A stretch of DNA of 64,000 bases, from the NCBI RefSeq assembly GCF_001643015.1, contig NZ_CP015622.1, positions 1,377,358-1,441,357 of the forward strand, given 5' to 3'. Below are positions 50,129 through 63,147 of this stretch, one piece after another. A program made the translations under genes and the position numbers. Numbering within the stretch: the first letter of the stretch is position 1; each line of letters opens with the position of its first letter. This DNA comes from Corynebacterium crudilactis (GTDB lineage Bacteria; Actinomycetota; Actinomycetes; Mycobacteriales; Mycobacteriaceae). Under the pieces are notes generated by a model. That model was not told the origin of the DNA, did not search any database, and worked only from the letters and a program-made list of their open reading frames with translations.

Positions 50129-51690
50129 AAACTCTTTTTAAAGGTGCAGTACTCAGCTTGAGCGTGGTGTTGCTTGGGGGCTGTTCTTCTGTGTCAGATT
50201 CTTTAAGCGGCATTGGAGGTTCCGCGGAGCCGTTAAAAATTGTGGCGGCAACGGAATTAGAAGATCTTCAGCCTGCGATTGAGCGCGCATCTGATGAATT
50301 GGGTTTTGATATTCAACTGAGTTTCCCAGGAGGCACGCTTAGCAACAGCCAGGCGCTCAAAGAGGGCGCTTTTGATCAAGAGTTTGATGCCACTTGGTTT
50401 GCCACCAACCGTTATGTTGATCTGATTGGTGCCTCCGGAAAACTGGGGGAGACCACTAAAATAGCAACCTCGCCGGTAGCCTTCGGAGTCAATTCCGCGA
50501 TGGCACAACAATACGGTTGGGATCAGCGTCAACCCACCTGGGTGGAATTGGGGGAAGCCTCACAGAGCGCTGATTTCACATTCGGCATGACAGATCCAGC
50601 AACATCTAACTCCGGTTTTTCGGCTTTGGTGGCGATGGCCACAGCCTATGCAGACACCGGGCAGGCATTAACGGAAAATGATATTCCAGCAATCGCGTCG
50701 CCCATGTCCACGTTTCTTGCTGGCCAAACAATAACGTCGGGTTCTTCTGGCTGGCTCAAAGACACATTTTTGGAACAGTCCAATCGCGCAAACGCCATCA
50801 TTAACTATGAATCGGTGCTAAATACCATGGTGGAGGATGAAGGAGCCGATATCACGGTAGTTGTACCTGCTGATGGTGTGGTGAGCGCTGATTATCCGCT
50901 GTCCACCATCAACGGCTCTGAGCAGCAGGACCAAGTGGCAGCGCTTGCGCAGTGGTTTGCTGAGCACCCAGAAACACTCACAGACACTTTTCGACGTCCG
51001 ACCACTGCGAACTCCACGCTTCCAGCGGCCTTAAGCCGCCAAAGCATCATCGAAGCTCCCTTCCCAGGGAGCAAAACAATTACAGACGCGCTCATTGATG
51101 CCTACACCAACCAATTCCGTGTCCCAGGTGAAACCACATTCGTACTTGATGTTTCCGGCTCCATGGAAGGTGAACGCATCGCATTATTAAAAGAGACCAT
51201 GTCAGATCTCATCACTGGTGATGCCACAACCGAACTGGCCAATGTCTCACTACGAGACCGTGAAAAAGTATCCATCATTCCATTTAGCTTTGGCCCACAT
51301 GAGGTGATCAACGAAACCTTAAGTGCTGTGGGAAGCCCAAGCCGAAACCATGTGCAACAGCAAATTGAAACGTTGCACGCAGATGGTGGAACAGGCATTT
51401 ACGATGCAGTTTTGGCAGCGTATGGAGAATCAATCGGTGGCGAGTATATTCCTTCCATTGTTCTTATGACTGATGGAGAGCTCACCGCCGGACGAAATTA
51501 TCAAGATTTCCTAGCCGAGTGGAACGCTCTTCCTGACACGATTCGAGCCATCCCGATATTTATCATCCTTTATGGCGAAGCGAATGTTGCTGAGATGGAA
51601 GAACTAGCCAAAACTACTGGCGGAAAAACATTTGATGCCATCAACGGCGATCTAGATGAAGCGTTTAAGGAGATTCGTGCCTACCAATAA
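50125..51690 (+). CDS. Lipoprotein with substrate-binding-like and von Willebrand A domains
   Basis: 521 residues. The signal ends in lipobox LGGC with C20. Residues about 30-330 form a type II binding-protein-like domain (KIVAATELEDLQPAIE, FDIQLSFPGGTLSNSQALKE, FDATWFATNRYVDL). From about 335 comes a VWA domain with an intact MIDAS: D342 in FVLDVSGSMEG (D-x-S-x-S), DGGTGIYDAV for the conserved Thr, and VLMTDGELTAG for the second Asp. Metal-dependent ligand binding outside the cell is therefore likely. The gene overlaps both neighbours. Ligand and process are unknown. Confidence 0.75.
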   Translation: MKTLFKGAVLSLSVVLLGGCSSVSDSLSGIGGSAEPLKIVAATELEDLQPAIERASDELGFDIQLSFPGGTLSNSQALKEGAFDQEFDATWFATNRYVDLIGASGKLGETTKIATSPVAFGVNSAMAQQYGWDQRQPTWVELGEASQSADFTFGMTDPATSNSGFSALVAMATAYADTGQALTENDIPAIASPMSTFLAGQTITSGSSGWLKDTFLEQSNRANAIINYESVLNTMVEDEGADITVVVPADGVVSADYPLSTINGSEQQDQVAALAQWFAEHPETLTDTFRRPTTANSTLPAALSRQSIIEAPFPGSKTITDALIDAYTNQFRVPGETTFVLDVSGSMEGERIALLKETMSDLITGDATTELANVSLRDREKVSIIPFSFGPHEVINETLSAVGSPSRNHVQQQIETLHADGGTGIYDAVLAAYGESIGGEYIPSIVLMTDGELTAGRNYQDFLAEWNALPDTIRAIPIFIILYGEANVAEMEELAKTTGGKTFDAINGDLDEAFKEIRAYQ

Positions 51691-52297
51691 TCGAGGATCC
51701 TTCTTTTTCTCCCGGAAGAATGCGGCCGGTATAGCTATTGCCACGTTGCTCATTGCGGTGCATTTGATCATTGGTCTTGGTGCGTTTTGGCCACTGGTAG
51801 CCGTTGCCGGATATGGTGCTGCTGTCGCACTAATACCGAGTACACCGGCTCGTCGTACTTCGGCGCTTCCACCAGTACGGACTCCACTGGAAGTGGAAGG
51901 GCCGGGGAGGTTATCTGTGCATTCCAAAGAGCTAGTATCCACGCTCTACCGGCATGGAGCAGCTGCACCTGCAGTAGAAGCATTGAAAGGGTTAAATAAA
52001 TCACTTCAATTAGTCATCGATAATTGGTCAAGCCTGGAAAATTTCCCAGAACACCAAGTGACAATTCGCTCCATCATTAACCAGTACATTCCGGGAATTA
52101 TTGATGCATATTTGAAGATCCCCACCCGGAATGATCCTCGTGCAATCCAGGACATGGTGGAATCCTTCGGTTTGCTGAATGCTGAAACAACCAAAATTTT
52201 TAATGCCATCCAAAAAGAAGGCTTAAGTAATTTGGAAGATCATGGTCGAGCGTTGCGTATGCAATTTGGGCAACTACCTGAAGAATTTAGGGAATAG
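51677..52297 (+). CDS. Two-helix membrane protein with helical tail, third gene of SBP/VWA operon
   Basis: 206 residues from the GTG at 51677, which has AAGGAG 4 bases upstream (51667-51672); a start at 51656 has none. The gene overlaps the preceding stop by 14 bases. After a basic N-terminus a hydrophobic hairpin (AGIAIATLLIAVHLIIGLG and FWPLVAVAGYGAAVALI) is followed by a cytosolic helical domain (SLQLVIDNWSSLENFPEHQV). The layout is like XpaC-type proteins, which occur beside TelA toxic-anion proteins; no TelA gene is seen in this window. The identity is tentative. Confidence 0.6.
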   Translation: MPTNNRGSFFFSRKNAAGIAIATLLIAVHLIIGLGAFWPLVAVAGYGAAVALIPSTPARRTSALPPVRTPLEVEGPGRLSVHSKELVSTLYRHGAAAPAVEALKGLNKSLQLVIDNWSSLENFPEHQVTIRSIINQYIPGIIDAYLKIPTRNDPRAIQDMVESFGLLNAETTKIFNAIQKEGLSNLEDHGRALRMQFGQLPEEFRE

Positions 52298-52342
52298 TCC
52301 CTGAATGCAGCACAGGTTTGAAGGACAAGTAGGATAGTGCGT

Positions 52343-52522
52343 ATGAGTCTTGATCCACAGCTTCTTGAAGTCCTGGCCTGCCCCAAGGACAAGGGCCCAC
52401 TTCGATATCTGGAGAGCGAACAGCTCTTGGTCAACGAACGTTTAGGCCTGGCCTATCGTATTGATGACGGAATTCCGGTGCTTCTCATTGATGAAGCCAC
52501 CGAGTGGACCCCCAACAACTAG
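52343..52522 (+). CDS. Trm112-like small protein
   Basis: 59 residues, DUF343/Trm112 family: SLDPQLLEVLACPKDKGPL, then LLVNERLGLAYRIDDGIPVLLIDEA. In other organisms Trm112 activates methyltransferases. The zinc cysteines of Trm112 are mostly missing here; only one Cys remains in ACPKDKG, which is common in bacterial members. ATG 52343 may be leaderless: TAGGAT (52330-52335) ends 7 bases before it, although AGGA could also serve as a weak ribosome site. tyrS follows after 24 bases, probably on the same transcript. Confidence 0.85.
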   Translation: MSLDPQLLEVLACPKDKGPLRYLESEQLLVNERLGLAYRIDDGIPVLLIDEATEWTPNN

Positions 52523-52546
52523 AAGCAAGTCAAGGACTTTTAACAC

Positions 52547-53809
52547 ATGAACATCATTGATGAACTTTCCTGGCGCGGACTAATCAACCAGTCAACTGAC
52601 CTGGAAGCACTGCGCGAAGAAGCAAACACCCCAATCACCCTGTACTGCGGATTCGATCCAACTGGACCATCCCTGCACGCAGGTCACCTGGTTCCCCTGC
52701 TTATGCTGCGTCGTTTCCAGCAGGCCGGACACAACCCTATCGTTCTTGCAGGTGGAGCAACCGGCATGATCGGTGACCCTCGCGATGTTGGCGAGCGCAC
52801 CATGAACTCCGCTGACACTGTCTCCGATTGGGCAGACCGTATTTCTGGTCAGCTCAGCCGGTTCGTTGACTTTGATGGTGAGCATGCGGCACGTCTCGTA
52901 AACAATGCAGAGTGGACCAACGAGATGTCTGCTGTATCTTTCCTCCGCGATGTTGGAAAGCACTTCTCCCTCAACACCATGCTTGCACGCGATACTGTCA
53001 AGCGACGCCTTGAGTCAGACGGAATTTCTTACACAGAATTTTCCTACATGCTGCTGCAGGCAAACGACTACGTGGAACTAAACAAACGTTTCGGTTGCAC
53101 CCTTCAGGTTGGTGGCGGAGATCAGTGGGGCAATATCGTTTCTGGTGTTGATCTCAACCGTCGTGTTAACGGTGCTTCTGTACACGCAGTTACTGTTCCT
53201 TTGGTAACTGACTCTGAAGGCAAGAAGTTCGGAAAGTCCACCGGTGGCGGAAGCTTGTGGCTTGATCCAGAAATGACTAGCCCATACGCCTGGTACCAGT
53301 ACTTCATTAACGCTGCTGATGCTGATGTTATCCGTTACCTTCGTTGGTTCACCTTCCTTACTCAGGAAGAACTTGCGGAATTGGAAGTTGAAGTTGCAGA
53401 GCGCCCATTCAAGCGCGAAGCACAGCGTCGCCTTGCTCGTGAGATGACCAACTTGGTTCACGGTGCAGACGCTACTGAAGCCGTAGAGCTTGCAGCACAA
53501 GCATTGTTCGGCCGTGCGGATCTCCGCGACTTGGATGAAAAGACCTTGGCAGCATCAGTTTCCGAAACTGAAGTTGCAGAGATCAAGGCAGGGGAGCCAC
53601 GCACCATTATTGATCTCTTGGTTGCCAGTGGACTTGCAGATTCCAAGGGTGCAGCAAAGCGTGCAGTTAAAGAAGGCGGTGCATACGTAAATAACGAACG
53701 CATCGAATCTGATGACTGGGAGCCATCTGCGCAAGACCTTCTTCATGAATCATGGCTTGTCTTGCGTCGTGGCAAGAAGAACTTTGCAGGAGTCCAGATT
53801 CTGGGTTAG
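52547..53809 (+). CDS. tyrS: Tyrosyl-tRNA synthetase
   Basis: Charges tRNA-Tyr in the cytosol, 420 residues, class Ic. The HIGH-type motif reads [14 protein letters not shown] and the KMSKS-type motif [26 protein letters not shown] binds tyrosine. The C-terminal S4 RNA-binding domain covers about 350-415 ([20 protein letters not shown]). The start ATG is preceded by AAGGAC. A 20-bp terminator follows. Confidence 0.96.
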   Translation: MNIIDELSWRGLINQSTDLEALREEANTPITLYCGFDPTGPSLHAGHLVPLLMLRRFQQAGHNPIVLAGGATGMIGDPRDVGERTMNSADTVSDWADRISGQLSRFVDFDGEHAARLVNNAEWTNEMSAVSFLRDVGKHFSLNTMLARDTVKRRLESDGISYTEFSYMLLQANDYVELNKRFGCTLQVGGGDQWGNIVSGVDLNRRVNGASVHAVTVPLVTDSEGKKFGKSTGGGSLWLDPEMTSPYAWYQYFINAADADVIRYLRWFTFLTQEELAELEVEVAERPFKREAQRRLAREMTNLVHGADATEAVELAAQALFGRADLRDLDEKTLAASVSETEVAEIKAGEPRTIIDLLVASGLADSKGAAKRAVKEGGAYVNNERIESDDWEPSAQDLLHESWLVLRRGKKNFAGVQILG

Positions 53810-53827
53810 TTCTAGATAAAGATCTAC

Positions 53828-53880
53828 AGATCCGGGTTCCTCACCACTTTTTATTGTGGTGAGGAACCCGGATCTTTAAT
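53828..53880 (+). terminator. tyrS terminator (20-bp perfect stem)
   Basis: 53828-53847 pairs perfectly with 53856-53875 (stem AGATCCGGGTTCCTCACCAC), with an 8-base T-rich loop and a TTTAATTTT tail. Confidence 0.95.
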
Positions 53881-54021
53881 TTTAGCTATTATTTTGCCTC
53901 TGACCTGCTTATTTGTACTTGTCTGCAGGGGTGTGTAAATTAATTCGAGTCGCCAAGAGAGCGCAAGAACTTCTAGCAAGAAGGGAAAGCATATCGAGGT
54001 GACAGAGAGATTAATTCGAAG

Positions 54022-54088
54022 TTGACTTCAAATTGCAAATCAACTAGGATATTTCTTCAGCTACTGCAGAGATTAAGATGCATATAAT
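54022..54088 (+). promoter_or_regulatory. rrn promoters
   Basis: P1: TTGACT (54022-54027), 17-base spacer, TAGGAT (54045-54050), close to the sigma-A consensus. P2: TATAAT (54083-54088) with no good -35 at the right distance. Both lie about 400 bases before 16S rRNA. Confidence 0.65.
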
Positions 54089-54119
54089 GCCTTGATTGAA
54101 CAGTGTGCGTATGTTGTTT

Positions 54120-54413
54120 GAGAACTCAATAGTGTGCCATTTATTTTATTTGTCACTACAACCAGGAACAGTGTTTTTGGTTGTGGGTCATGCCGGGTGG
54201 TGGATTGCCAATTGTATCCATCACTGTAAATAAAGCATAGTCATCATTTCGGTGGTGGGTGTGTAAATTTTGTTGGCATGATTATTTTTTGTGGGTCTTC
54301 TTGTTCCCCGTCAAGGGAAGAGGCCCATATATCTTCCATGCCCACGTTGTGGGTGTGGGTAATCATTAATTTTTTGATGAAATGTCAGCTACAACTAGTC
54401 GCACTGTGTGTGG
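54120..54413 (+). promoter_or_regulatory. rrn leader with antitermination-like cassette
   Basis: GAGAACTCAATAGTG (54120-54134) followed by TTATTTTATTTG resembles the actinobacterial rrn leader boxes. TCGCACTGTGTGTGG (54399-54413) ends the region. The same two motifs recur before 23S at 56298-56312 and 56366-56380. A small plus-strand ORF (54278-54589) crosses into 16S and is spurious. Confidence 0.55.
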
Positions 54414-54473
54414 GTGGTTGTTGTTGTTTTTTGTCAGGTTTGGGCTTTTCACGGCCTAAAAATGTTTTTCATT

Positions 54474-59480
<5,007 letters not shown>

Positions 59481-59605
59481 AACACGATTAGTGTGTGGTG
59501 TAACGCAACGTAACAAAGAGCAAATGAATATAAGCTCGCGTCCATTATGCAGTATCTGACACAACACAACCAACCTTATTGGTTGGTGTTTGGTGTGACA
59601 CAAGG

Positions 59606-59727
59606 TGTGTCGGTGGTGATAGTAGCAGGGAAACGCCCGGTCCCATTTCGAACCCGGAAGCTAAGCCTGGTTACGCTGATGGTACTGCACTCGGGAGGGT
59701 GTGGGAGAGTAGGTTACCGCCGACCTA
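59606..59727 (+). rRNA. rrf: 5S ribosomal RNA
   Basis: Terminal helix GTCGGTGG...TTACCGCCGAC, with the conserved AGGGAAACGCCCGGTCCCAT and CGAACCCGGAAGCTAAG inside. About 120 nt. It lies 126 bases after 23S. Confidence 0.93.
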
Positions 59728-59750
59728 AAACTTAAAAGTGAAATAGACAG

Positions 59751-59812
59751 AAAGAGTGTGAGTCAATTGTAGAGGTATTTAAAGTCCTCCTATTGACTCA
59801 CACTCTTTTTGT
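59751..59812 (+). terminator. rrn terminator
   Basis: Perfect 17-bp stem AAAGAGTGTGAGTCAAT (59751-59767) / 59792-59808, followed by TT; the loop also has a short AGG/CCT stem. Confidence 0.92.
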
Positions 59813-59860
59813 CGTTCTATAATAAAAGTCTTTACACAGTTCTCAACTTCAAGGAACAAC

Positions 59861-61117
59861 ATGGCTGAAAACTTCGATCGCACTCGTGATAATGATCGCT
59901 CCGGCAACCGTGCACCTCAGGGTGGACGTGGAAACTACCGTCAAAACCGAGATAGTGAATCACGAGATCGCGGTGGCTTCCGCGGCGATCGTCGTGACAA
60001 CCGCTCAGGCGAATATCGTCAGCGTGACGATAGGCGTGATGATCGTAACAACAGCGAGCGTCGCGGCGGATATCAATCCGAACAGCGAAACTCAGACGAC
60101 CGTGGTGGCTACCGTGGCGATCGCCGAGATGATCGTAGGGATGACCGCCGTGGTGGCGATCGCCCATACGGTCACAATGATCGCGACGGTCAGTCACGCG
60201 ATTCACGAGATTCTCGTGGCGGCTACCGTGGCAACGATCGTAATGACCGCCGTGAAGATAACCGTGGTGGCGAGCGTCGTTATGAAAAGCGCGATGACAA
60301 CCGTCGTGGTGGTGGACAGGGTCGTCCAGGTTCTCGCGATGGTGGCGATCGCCAGCACGCAAACCGCGGTGGCCGTGATCAGCAGCGCGATGCTTTGCAC
60401 CCACAGCGTGCAGGTTTCCGTGAAGAGCGTTTGAACACTCGACTCAACGAGCCTGATCTTCCAGGCGATATCGATGTCAAGGACTTGGATCCTTTGGTAC
60501 TTCAGGATCTTCGCGTGCTGTCCAAAGACAATGCGGATGGCGTCGCAAAGCATATGATTATGGCTGCTACTTGGCTGGCCGATGATCCTCAATTGGCACT
60601 TCGCCATGCTCGCGCTGCGAAGGATCGCGCAGGACGCGTATCTGTGGTTCGTGAAACCAACGGCATTGTTGCATATCATGCTGGTGAGTGGAAAGAAGCA
60701 CTCTCCGAATTGCGCGCTGCACGCCGTATGTCTGGCGGACCTGGTCTTATTGCAGTCATGGCTGACTGTGAGCGCGGCTTGGGTCGCCCAGAAAAGGCAA
60801 TTGAGCTAGCTCGCAATGAGGATTTGAGCTCTTTGGATCAAGAGAACTTGATCGAATTGGCCATCGTTGTTGCTGGCGCTCGCCATGATTTGGGTCAGCA
60901 TGATTCCGCAGTTGTGGAACTGCAGAAGGTTAACCCAAGCCTGAAGAGCACCGGTTTGACCCATTGCCGTTTGTCTTATGCTTACGCTGATGCACTTGTT
61001 TTGGCTGGTCGCAGCGATGAATCACGTGAGTGGTTCCAGCACGCAGCCGATCTGGATGAGGATGGTTTCCTCGATGCAGCCGAGCGTATCGCACAGCTAG
61101 ATAAGGGTAACAACTAG
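59861..61117 (+). CDS. TPR-like protein with a long RGG/RDR-rich disordered N-terminus
   Basis: 418 residues in two parts. Residues 1 to about 195 consist almost only of Arg, Gly, Asp, Asn and Ser, with repeated units such as RGGYRGDRRDDRR and DSRGGYRGNDRND; there is no hydrophobic core, so this part is disordered and resembles RGG boxes of RNA-binding proteins. Residues 200-418 form helical TPR-type repeats (LALRHARAAKDRAGRVS, EWKEALSELRAARRMSGG, SYAYADALVLAGRSDESREW). Mycobacteria have a TPR protein at the same place beside the HAD phosphatase gene. RNA or ribosome association is inferred from the RGG-like part and the position after rrn. The HAD gene follows after 11 bases. Confidence 0.8.
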   Translation: MAENFDRTRDNDRSGNRAPQGGRGNYRQNRDSESRDRGGFRGDRRDNRSGEYRQRDDRRDDRNNSERRGGYQSEQRNSDDRGGYRGDRRDDRRDDRRGGDRPYGHNDRDGQSRDSRDSRGGYRGNDRNDRREDNRGGERRYEKRDDNRRGGGQGRPGSRDGGDRQHANRGGRDQQRDALHPQRAGFREERLNTRLNEPDLPGDIDVKDLDPLVLQDLRVLSKDNADGVAKHMIMAATWLADDPQLALRHARAAKDRAGRVSVVRETNGIVAYHAGEWKEALSELRAARRMSGGPGLIAVMADCERGLGRPEKAIELARNEDLSSLDQENLIELAIVVAGARHDLGQHDSAVVELQKVNPSLKSTGLTHCRLSYAYADALVLAGRSDESREWFQHAADLDEDGFLDAAERIAQLDKGNN

Positions 61118-61128
61118 ACTAGTACTCT

Positions 61129-62115
61129 ATGAGTGTAATAACGGAGTATGACAGCCTTCTTCTCGATTTAGATGGCACCGTCTATGAAGGCGGGCGAGCC
61201 CTTGACCATGTAATTTCCGCAATTAATGGTTCGGGCTTGCCCGTCATGTATGTCACCAATAATGCCTCGCGTGCTCCGGAGGTGGTGGCGACACAACTCC
61301 GTGACATCGGTCTAGAATCAGCCCAAGCTAGTGATGTCATGACATCTGCACAGGCTGCGTGCCAAATGGCAGCCGAAAAAATTCCTGTAGGCTCAAAAGT
61401 GTATGTTTTGGGCACTGATTCTTTCAGGGATTTAGCTCACGTTGCGGGGTTTGAGGTTGTTGCATCAGCTGATGATCATCCCGTAGCCGTGTTGCACGGA
61501 CATAATCAAGAAACTGGTTGGGCTCAATTGAGCGAAGCAGTGTTGTCTATCAATGCTGGTGCTCAGTACTTTGCCTCTAATTTAGATTCCACGTTGCCGA
61601 TGGAACGCGGTCGACATATCGGTAACGGTTCCATGGTGGCAGCAGTTGTGCACGCCACGGGGGTGAGTCCGTTATCTGCAGGAAAACCAGGCCCAGCTAT
61701 GTTCCATGCAGCTGCTAAAACACTCAAATCCACTCGACCTTTGGCCGTTGGTGACCGCTTGGACACAGATATCGCTGGTGGCAATGCCGCTGGCATGGAT
61801 ACTTTTCAAGTGCTGACAGGCGTGAGCGGCTATTACGATTTAGTGTTCGCAATACCTGAAGAACGCCCGACCTACGTGGCAACATCTTTGCAAGATTTTT
61901 ACAGCGATGCAGCCAGCCTAAGACCTGGTGTTCAAGGCGGTTTTACAGCGCTTATCGACGGCAGCACCCTTGTCATATCTGGAGGCGCGTCCACTGCAAC
62001 TCCGGTTGAAGCTTTGCGAACCGCACTGGCTGTAGCGTGGTCTTCCACACAGACAGTGACTGATGTTCGTGCTGATTCTCCGGCAGCAGCCACCGCGCTA
62101 CAGAGCTGGTGGTAA
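61129..62115 (+). CDS. HAD-IIA family phosphatase
   Basis: 328 residues. The nucleophile motif is LLLDLDGTVYEGG (D13, D15), then VMYVTNNASRAP (motif II Thr/Asn) typical of the NagD/IIA branch, a C2 cap, and AVGDRLDTDIAGGNAAGMD (motif III/IV). The C-terminal 70 residues form an extra domain (LIDGSTLVISGGASTATPVEA). The mycobacterial counterpart in the same order was shown to be a glycerol-3-phosphate phosphatase, so the same reaction is likely. The two downstream genes follow closely, so a common transcript is expected. Confidence 0.87.
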   Translation: MSVITEYDSLLLDLDGTVYEGGRALDHVISAINGSGLPVMYVTNNASRAPEVVATQLRDIGLESAQASDVMTSAQAACQMAAEKIPVGSKVYVLGTDSFRDLAHVAGFEVVASADDHPVAVLHGHNQETGWAQLSEAVLSINAGAQYFASNLDSTLPMERGRHIGNGSMVAAVVHATGVSPLSAGKPGPAMFHAAAKTLKSTRPLAVGDRLDTDIAGGNAAGMDTFQVLTGVSGYYDLVFAIPEERPTYVATSLQDFYSDAASLRPGVQGGFTALIDGSTLVISGGASTATPVEALRTALAVAWSSTQTVTDVRADSPAAATALQSWW

Positions 62116-62121
62116 TCCGAT

Positions 62122-62283
62122 ATGGACCCTGTAAAACCACATGATCCGCGGGCAACTTCTGCTGATCCAGAAGAAGTTGTGGCACAGGTCAATGAAGTAC
62201 TTGGCCGGACAGCTGAGTCTTTAAAAGAGGAAGCATTAAATCTTGAGCAAGCCCACGGGATCCTCAACGAAGCTTTATCTTAG
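62122..62283 (+). CDS. Small helical protein of 53 residues between HAD phosphatase and tlyA
   Basis: ATG 62122 lies 6 bases after the phosphatase stop and the frame ends with TAG at 62281-62283. The product starts MDPVKPHDPRATSADPEE and continues VVAQVNEVLGRTAESLKEEA, ending HGILNEALS. It is acidic and predicted to be one long helix. A small gene of unknown function sits in the same place in mycobacteria, which supports that it is real. The ribosome site is weak and translation probably depends on coupling. tlyA starts 21 bases later. Confidence 0.7.
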   Translation: MDPVKPHDPRATSADPEEVVAQVNEVLGRTAESLKEEALNLEQAHGILNEALS

Positions 62284-62304
62284 AAAAAATCATTATTCGT
62301 ACAC

Positions 62305-63147
62305 ATGAAAGAAGAACACCTCCAGATGGTTGCACGCAGAAGACTGGATGCAGAACTTGTTCGTCGAAAGATCGCACGATCAAGGGAACACGCGGTTGAC
62401 ATGATCCGTGGCCGCCGTGTCTTTGTCGCGGGAATGCTTGCTCTCAAGCCTGCGACAGTGGTGGAACCAGAGGTTTCAATTCGTGTTGAGGAAGACGCAA
62501 GCGAAGGTTGGGCATCGCGTGGTGCCCATAAACTCATTGGTGCTTTGGAAGCTTTTGAGCCTTTGGGTCTTGATGTGAAAAACCGCCGCGTTTTAGATGC
62601 CGGCGCTTCGACAGGCGGATTTACGGACGTTTTGCTCCGTCGAGAAGCATCTGAAGTTGTGGCCGTGGACGTGGGATACGGCCAGCTTATTTGGCGCCTG
62701 CAAAATGACGATCGGGTTCGGGTCGTAGATCGCACCAATATTCGTTATATGACGCTTGAAGATACCGGCGGAACGTGCGACATGATGGTGGGCGATCTTT
62801 CCTTCATCTCTTTAAAACTCACGCTTCCAGCTATTGCACAAGTACTCAGCGATGGCGCCGATCTATTGCCTATGGTCAAACCACAATTTGAAGTAGGAAA
62901 AGAACGCTTAGGCAGCGGTGGTGTCGTACGCTCACCAGAGCTGCGTGCTGAAGTAACTGCAGATGTCGCAAAATTTGCGGCCACATTGGGGCTTAGCCTC
63001 AAACAAGTTGTGGCTTCTCCACTACCTGGGCCTTCCGGCAACGTAGAATACTTCCTATGGCTGGTCAAAGATGGTGGCGCAACGATGCCAGATGACGAGC
63101 AGCTTTCGGCAATGATCAGCACGGCTGTGAAGGAAGGTCCGCAATAA
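62305..63147 (+). CDS. tlyA: TlyA-family rRNA 2'-O-methyltransferase
   Basis: 280 residues. The N-terminal S4-like domain RRRLDAELVRRKIARSREHA binds RNA. The FtsJ-type Rossmann domain carries motif I VLDAGASTGGFTDVLL and VVAVDVGYGQL, with MVGDLSFISLKLTLP and LPMVKPQFEVGKE for the catalytic Lys-Asp-Lys-Glu set. In mycobacteria TlyA methylates 16S and 23S rRNA and thereby makes cells sensitive to capreomycin. A later ATG (62326) is an alternative start. The stop overlaps the nadK start in TAATG. Confidence 0.93.
   Translation: MKEEHLQMVARRRLDAELVRRKIARSREHAVDMIRGRRVFVAGMLALKPATVVEPEVSIRVEEDASEGWASRGAHKLIGALEAFEPLGLDVKNRRVLDAGASTGGFTDVLLRREASEVVAVDVGYGQLIWRLQNDDRVRVVDRTNIRYMTLEDTGGTCDMMVGDLSFISLKLTLPAIAQVLSDGADLLPMVKPQFEVGKERLGSGGVVRSPELRAEVTADVAKFAATLGLSLKQVVASPLPGPSGNVEYFLWLVKDGGATMPDDEQLSAMISTAVKEGPQ

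Noticed and set aside
59832..60404. Minus-strand frame of 190 codons rich in His and Asp opposite the RGG-like gene
   Set aside because: His/Asp/Arg repeats are the complement of the Arg/Gly/Asp codons on the plus strand.
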